This document shows, in pieces, positions 4,576-8,631 of a stretch of DNA of 8,631 nucleotides (position 1 is the stretch's first letter; each line of letters starts with the position of its first letter). The position numbers were made by a program, and so were the translations under genes. The notes below the pieces were generated by a model, which saw only the letters and a list, made by a program, of their open reading frames with translations, made no database searches and was not told where the DNA came from. The DNA comes from Nitrospirae bacterium RBG_19FT_COMBO_42_15 (lineage in GTDB: Bacteria; Nitrospirota; CAKKRA01; 9FT-COMBO-42-15). The stretch is from contig MHEL01000086.1 in NCBI GenBank assembly GCA_001803815.1, positions 1 to 8,631 on the forward strand. The letters run 5' to 3'.

Positions 4576-6798
4576 ATGTTAAGGGCATTCATAGAGGAAA
4601 ATTTTGCTGATAAGAAATTAATTGTAATAACCAACAGGGAGCCCTATGTTCATAAAAAGGCTGGCTCAGGGATAAAGGTTGAAAAGCCTGCAGGAGGCGT
4701 TACATCTGCCCTTGATGATGTAATGAGGGCAGTTGGCGGGACATGGGTAGCGTGGGGAAGCGGAAGCAGCGATAGGGAGGCAGTAGATGGCAAGGACTGT
4801 ATAATGGTGCCGCCTGAAAATCCCTCTTATACCCTAAAAAGGGTATGGCTCTCTCCAACAGAGACGGACAATTACTATCACGGATATTCCAATCATCTCC
4901 TTTGGCCTCTCTGCCATATCACACTTGACAGGGTCTATTACAGAAAGAGGTTCTGGCAGGATTATAAGAAGGTAAATCAATATTTTGCCGCCGCAGTTTT
5001 GAAAGATGCTGATAAGAATTCTATCGTATGGATACATGACTTCCACCTGTGCCTTGTGCCTAAGATGTTAAGGGAAAAGGAGGCAGGGTTGACCATTGCA
5101 CATTTCTGGCATATACCTTGGCCTGATTGGAGCGTATTCAGGGTCTGCCCGCAGTCAAAGGAGCTTCTTGAGGGATTGCTCGGCAACGACCTTATAGGAT
5201 TTCAGATATCACTCTTTGTAAAAAATTTCATGGAGTGTGTAAAAGAGTCTCTTGATGCAGAGATTGACTATAACAACTCAACTATTGCTTATAAAGGCCA
5301 TATCACAAGGTTAAAGGCATTCCCTATAAGCATAGATTATGACAAATTCAATTCCATGGCATCCTCACAGCAGACAGAGAAGGTGATGGAGAACATAAGG
5401 CATAAATATAAACTCAATAACAGCTTTATAGGCATTGGCGTTGACAGACTTGAATACACAAAGGCGCTTATAAAGCGGCTTCAGGCCATTGATTTATTTT
5501 TTGAAAGATGCGAGAGATTCAGGGAAAGATTTACCTTCATCCAGATTGCAGTTCCCACAAGGATGAAGGAGCCATATATAAGCTATAAGGAAACAGTTGA
5601 AGGGCTTATCACAAAGATAAATAAAAAATATTCAAAAGGCGGATGGGAGCCAATAATTTATATTGATAGAAAGGTTGAACATAAATACCTTGCTGCATAC
5701 TACAGGCTCGCTGATGTGGCAATAATAAGCTCTGTGTATGACGGAATGAATCTTGTTGCAAAGGAATATGCAGCATCGCAGGCGGATGAAAACGGAGCGC
5801 TTATATTAAGCGAGCTTGCAGGCGCAGCAGATGAGCTTGAGGGCGCCATACTTGTAAACCCTTATGACATAGAAGGCTTCTCTGACAGCATAAAGGCAGC
5901 GCTTACGCTCCCCAAAAAGGAAAAGGCTGCAAGGATGTCGCTCTTGCGAAGACAGATAGAGGAGAATGATATATTCAGATGGGTTATAAATATTCTCCGT
6001 GAGATGCTCTCTGTCTCCTCAATGAAATGTGAAAAATGCGGATACCTCTTTGACCGTATTGATGAAATAAAGGATAAGCTTGAAGGCAAAAAACTGCTCC
6101 TATTTCTTGACTATGACGGCACACTCACGCCGATTGTTGAATCTCCTGACATGGCAGTCATCCCTGATGATATGCGGTCTCTTCTTGCAGAATTAAGAAG
6201 ACGCCTTCCTATAGCAGTAATCAGCGGAAGAAGCCTTGAGGACATAAAAAAGAGGGTAGGCATTGAAGGGATAATATATGCAGGAAACCATGGGGCAGAG
6301 ATATGGGACGGAGAAAAAACAATTGCCAGCCAGCAGTCATTTGTAAGCAGAGACCTGATGCAGGAGTTTTTAAACAGATTGAAAGAATCTCTTTCGCCTA
6401 TTAATGGTGTTTTGATTGAGGATAAGGGTATTACAGCAAGCATACATTACAGGATGGTGAAGGAAAGAGACCTTCCAAAACTCTTTAAGACCTTTACTGA
6501 ACTTTCTAAGGACTATAAGGATTCATTCAGGATTGTCATTGGCAAAAAGGTATTTGAGATAAGGCCTGTTGATATATGGGACAAAGGCGATGCAGTGTCA
6601 TGGATAATTAAGAATATAGGCAATGGAAGCGCCCCTATTTATATAGGCGATGACGCTACTGATGAGGATGCCTTTAAGATATTAAGAGGAAAAGGAATAA
6701 ATATCTGCATTGGAGGAAATGCTGAGGCTGAATATTATCTTAAAAATCAGAAAGAGGTAAAGGATATACTGCAATGGCTGCTAAAACAACAGCAATAA
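4576..6798 (+). CDS. Bifunctional trehalose-6-phosphate synthase/phosphatase (GT20-HAD fusion)
   Basis: The 740-residue protein joins an OtsA-like GT20 domain (about 14-480) to an OtsB-like HAD phosphatase (about 505-738). The first makes trehalose-6-phosphate from nucleotide-glucose and glucose-6-phosphate, and the second removes the phosphate. Synthase residues seen: N20-R21 (in ITNREPY, instead of the usual NRLP), Y101-H-G-Y-S-N-H-L-L-W110, H154-D155, H179 in FWHIPWP, R291 and K296 in GVDRLEYTK, R329 in PTRM, and DGMNLVAKEY (389-398). Phosphatase motifs: D512-Y-D514-G-T nucleophile loop, S550 in ISGR, the conserved AGNHGAE (569-575), K670 in WDKGDA, and acidic GDDATDEDAF (691-700). All catalytic positions I can check are intact. 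The linker carries a single C485-x2-C488 pair of unknown use. The start follows the treT stop by five bases, and the 3' end overlaps the binding-protein gene by 25 bases. Fusion of the two steps would channel the intermediate (inference). A related sugar-phosphate product cannot be excluded. Confidence 0.9.
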   Translation: MLRAFIEENFADKKLIVITNREPYVHKKAGSGIKVEKPAGGVTSALDDVMRAVGGTWVAWGSGSSDREAVDGKDCIMVPPENPSYTLKRVWLSPTETDNYYHGYSNHLLWPLCHITLDRVYYRKRFWQDYKKVNQYFAAAVLKDADKNSIVWIHDFHLCLVPKMLREKEAGLTIAHFWHIPWPDWSVFRVCPQSKELLEGLLGNDLIGFQISLFVKNFMECVKESLDAEIDYNNSTIAYKGHITRLKAFPISIDYDKFNSMASSQQTEKVMENIRHKYKLNNSFIGIGVDRLEYTKALIKRLQAIDLFFERCERFRERFTFIQIAVPTRMKEPYISYKETVEGLITKINKKYSKGGWEPIIYIDRKVEHKYLAAYYRLADVAIISSVYDGMNLVAKEYAASQADENGALILSELAGAADELEGAILVNPYDIEGFSDSIKAALTLPKKEKAARMSLLRRQIEENDIFRWVINILREMLSVSSMKCEKCGYLFDRIDEIKDKLEGKKLLLFLDYDGTLTPIVESPDMAVIPDDMRSLLAELRRRLPIAVISGRSLEDIKKRVGIEGIIYAGNHGAEIWDGEKTIASQQSFVSRDLMQEFLNRLKESLSPINGVLIEDKGITASIHYRMVKERDLPKLFKTFTELSKDYKDSFRIVIGKKVFEIRPVDIWDKGDAVSWIIKNIGNGSAPIYIGDDATDEDAFKILRGKGINICIGGNAEAEYYLKNQKEVKDILQWLLKQQQ

Positions 6799-8045
6799 TA
6801 TTGGCCGTTTTGCTCTCTTTTTATTCAACAGGCTGTGTTCAGAAAGATAAAGGCAAAAATGAAGCAGTTCTTGTCTTCAAGCATGGAAAGATCGCAGGGG
6901 ACCCTGATTTATTTAAGCAATTGCTTGAGAGATTTGAAAAAGAGAATCCTGACGTAAAGGTTAAGGACGAAACGCTTCCAGCATCAACAGACGAGCAGCA
7001 CCAGTTTTATGCTATAAATCTTGAAGGCAAATCCTCTGATTTTGATGTCCTTAGCATGGATGTAATCTGGGTGCCTGAGTTTGCAAGGGCTGGCTGGCTG
7101 AGGGATATAAGTCATCTGCTCCCTGAAACAGAGAGGGCTGAGTTTTTTCCCGGGCCGATACAGGCAGTTACATACAATAGCAGGGTCTATGCAATTCCAT
7201 GGTATATTGACGCAGGTTTATTATATTACAGAAAGGATTTACTCAGGAATTATGGTTTTTCGCCTCCAAAAACATGGCAGGAGCTTGTCAGCACAGCTCA
7301 ATATATTACAGCAAGGGAAAAGGACTTATACGGGTTTATATGGCAGGGAAAGCAGTATGAGGGCCTTGTCTGTAATGTGCTTGAATATTTCTGGAGCAAT
7401 GGAGGCGATGTAGTGAGGGATGGTAAATCTGTAATAAACAGCCCTCAAAACATAGAATCCCTCAAGTTCATGCAGGAGCTTATTGTGAAGTATAAGATTA
7501 CGCCTCCCCTTGTAACAACTGCAATAGAGGAGCCGACAAGGCATATATTTGGAAACGGCAGGGCGCTCTTTATGAGAAACTGGCCCTATGCATGGAATAT
7601 ATTTGAAAGGGATGGCTCTCCAGTAAAAGGAAAGGTCGGTGTTACAACGTTGCCATCATTTCCAAACAAGGACTCTGCATCCACGCTCGGAGGGTGGCAG
7701 CTTGGGATAAATAAATATTCAAAAAATCCTGAGGCAGCAGAGAGGCTGATAAGATTTCTTACATCGCCGGAGCCTCAAAAAATCCTTGCCTTAACGGTCG
7801 GCTATAAGCCGACAAGAAAATCTCTGTATAAAGATAAAGATCTGATAAGGGAGCAGCCATTTATTGCAGGGCTTTACGATGTTTTTATGAAGGCAAGGCC
7901 AAGGCCTGTAACACCCTATTATATGATGATAACTCAGGTCATGCAGCCTGAGTTCAGCGCTGCCCTGACAGGGATAAAGACGCCTGAGGAGGCGCTTGCC
8001 TCTGCGCATAAGCAGATAGGGCATATTATGAAGGTAGAAAGATGA
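6774..8045 (+). CDS. ABC transporter sugar-binding lipoprotein, trehalose/maltose type
   Basis: This 423-residue protein is a family 1 extracellular solute-binding protein. The N-terminus has one Lys (K4), a hydrophobic stretch (7-16) and the lipobox STGC with Cys21, so it should be lipid-anchored outside the inner membrane. The mature part shows the family layout: FKHGKIAGDPDLFKQLLERF (35-54), DVIWVPEFARAGWL (96-109), YAIPWYIDAGLLYYRKDLL (139-157), NGRALFMRNWPYAW (261-274), TLGGWQLGINKYSKN (304-318) and the closing GYKPTRKSLY. These blocks are typical of trehalose/maltose-binding proteins such as ThuE or the Thermococcus protein, as I know them. The sugar specificity is inferred from neighbours. 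The start ATG lies within the last codons of the synthase gene (25-base overlap), behind AAAGG about ten bases upstream, and yields a good signal peptide. The end overlaps the permease start as ATGA. Confidence 0.9.
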   Translation: MAAKTTAIILAVLLSFYSTGCVQKDKGKNEAVLVFKHGKIAGDPDLFKQLLERFEKENPDVKVKDETLPASTDEQHQFYAINLEGKSSDFDVLSMDVIWVPEFARAGWLRDISHLLPETERAEFFPGPIQAVTYNSRVYAIPWYIDAGLLYYRKDLLRNYGFSPPKTWQELVSTAQYITAREKDLYGFIWQGKQYEGLVCNVLEYFWSNGGDVVRDGKSVINSPQNIESLKFMQELIVKYKITPPLVTTAIEEPTRHIFGNGRALFMRNWPYAWNIFERDGSPVKGKVGVTTLPSFPNKDSASTLGGWQLGINKYSKNPEAAERLIRFLTSPEPQKILALTVGYKPTRKSLYKDKDLIREQPFIAGLYDVFMKARPRPVTPYYMMITQVMQPEFSAALTGIKTPEEALASAHKQIGHIMKVER

Positions 8046-8631
8046 AAGACAGCGGAAACAGATTTGTAATGCCAGCGCTTGTATTGCTCTCCCTTGTCAC
8101 AATATATCCCATCATCTATGTTTTTTATCTAAGCCTGCACAGGAGGCTGCTGATATTTGACATCTCAAGATTTGTGGGCATTGATAATTACATCTTTCTT
8201 TTTAAAGACGACCGCTTCTGGAATGCCTTAAAAAATACAGTGTATTTTACCACGCTCTCTGTGTCTCTGGAGCTTATTCTCGGCCTTGCTATTGCCATGC
8301 TCTTAAACATGTCATTTAGGTTCAAAGGTGTGGCAAGGGCGCTTGTGCTTATCCCATGGGCAATACCCACAGTTGTCTCTGCAAGGATGTGGGAGTGGAT
8401 ATATAATACTGATTTTGGCATTCTAAACTATCTTATCGGCGCAAAGATAAACTGGCTCGGCAGTCCCTTCTGGGCGATAAATGCCGCTGTATTCATGGAT
8501 GCGTGGAAGACAACTCCCTTTGTTGTCATCCTCCTCATGGCAGGGCTTCAGGTCATACCTTTGGAGCTTTATCAGGCTGCAAGAATTGATGGTGCAAATG
8601 CGTGGCAAATATTCAGGAGAGTCACGCTTCC
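8042..8631 (+). CDS. ABC sugar transporter permease, MalF/ThuF type (3' end outside window)
   Basis: The frame is open from ATG 8042 to the last base (196 whole codons), so the gene is truncated by the window. The first membrane helix lies at about residues 8-30 (FVMPALVLLSLVTIYPIIYV), followed by the usual periplasmic segment with GIDNYIFLFKDDRFWNALKN (46-65). More helices lie at about 67-88, 98-118 and 144-170. The EAA loop that docks onto the ATPase begins at YQAARIDGANAWQIFRRVTL (177-196), with the conserved D183-G184-A185. Family knowledge: one of two permease subunits of a carbohydrate importer of the MalFGK type. The ATGA overlap with the binding-protein gene indicates translational coupling. 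The second permease and perhaps the ATPase would be expected directly downstream. Substrate is inferred to be trehalose or a related disaccharide. Confidence 0.92.
   Translation, partial: MKDSGNRFVMPALVLLSLVTIYPIIYVFYLSLHRRLLIFDISRFVGIDNYIFLFKDDRFWNALKNTVYFTTLSVSLELILGLAIAMLLNMSFRFKGVARALVLIPWAIPTVVSARMWEWIYNTDFGILNYLIGAKINWLGSPFWAINAAVFMDAWKTTPFVVILLMAGLQVIPLELYQAARIDGANAWQIFRRVTL

Noticed and set aside
6028..6039. Complete zinc finger in the linker of the fused enzyme
   Set aside because: Only one CxxC pair is present; no second pair of Cys or His lies at suitable spacing.
6111..6443. 110-codon minus-strand open frame inside the phosphatase domain
   Set aside because: It is fully antisense to the conserved HAD motifs and shows no domain or ribosome site; treated as a shadow.
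7189..7413. 74-codon plus-strand frame inside the binding-protein gene
   Set aside because: It is an alternative frame of a clearly conserved region of the solute-binding protein and has no family resemblance.
8188..8608. Two minus-strand open frames at the right edge
   Set aside because: Both are antisense to the permease gene, whose membrane helices and EAA loop are clearly recognisable.
1..8631. Defence system, toxin-antitoxin pair, prophage or mobile element
   Set aside because: Every plus-strand gene matches a housekeeping, osmotic or sugar-transport family, and no transposase, integrase, terminal repeat or array of spaced repeats is visible on either strand.

Overview
The window is a gene-dense, single-direction (+ strand) stretch of a bacterial chromosome. 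Base composition leans AT, with heavy use of AGG/AGA for arginine and ATA for isoleucine. No tRNA, rRNA, CRISPR array, insertion sequence or phage gene is visible. Codon habit and gene content (DUF5752-type protein, TreT-type glycosyltransferase, fused trehalose-phosphate synthase/phosphatase) would fit an anaerobic or thermophilic Nitrospirota or Desulfobacterota-like lineage. That assignment is inference; there is no marker gene.

Layout. Positions 1-357 hold the C-terminal part of a beta-carbonic anhydrase cut by the window edge. It is followed 13 bases later by an MscS-family mechanosensitive channel (371-1414). After a 70-base gap with two small dyads come a prohibitin/SPFH membrane protein (1485-2348) and a small two-helix membrane protein with a C-terminal zinc ribbon (2373-2648, TTG start). 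From 2696 onward the genes form a tight cluster: a DUF5752-type helical protein built from two internal repeats (2696-3361), a TreT-type trehalose glycosyltransferase broken by a frameshift (3361-4570), a fused trehalose-6-phosphate synthase/phosphatase (4576-6798), a lipoprotein solute-binding protein of the trehalose/maltose type (6774-8045), and the first permease of its ABC transporter (8042 to the window end). Junctions in this part are overlaps of 1, 25 and 4 bases or a gap of 5 bases, as expected of one operon.

How the genes could work together. The fused enzyme makes trehalose from a nucleotide-glucose and glucose-6-phosphate in two steps. TreT can make or split trehalose in one reversible step. 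The ABC transporter probably imports trehalose or a related disaccharide. MscS just upstream vents solutes on hypo-osmotic shock. The region therefore reads as a compatible-solute and turgor locus (inference from neighbourhood).

Main points for a second look: (1) treT is split by a two-base shortfall in an (AT)5 tract; restoring one AT recreates the conserved family sequence. (2) The gap before the DUF5752 gene carries an apparent seven-codon relic of a second mscS 3' end (RTVYLRE), differing from the intact gene only at silent positions. (3) The DUF5752-type protein is an internal tandem duplication sitting beside trehalose enzymes, with unknown function.
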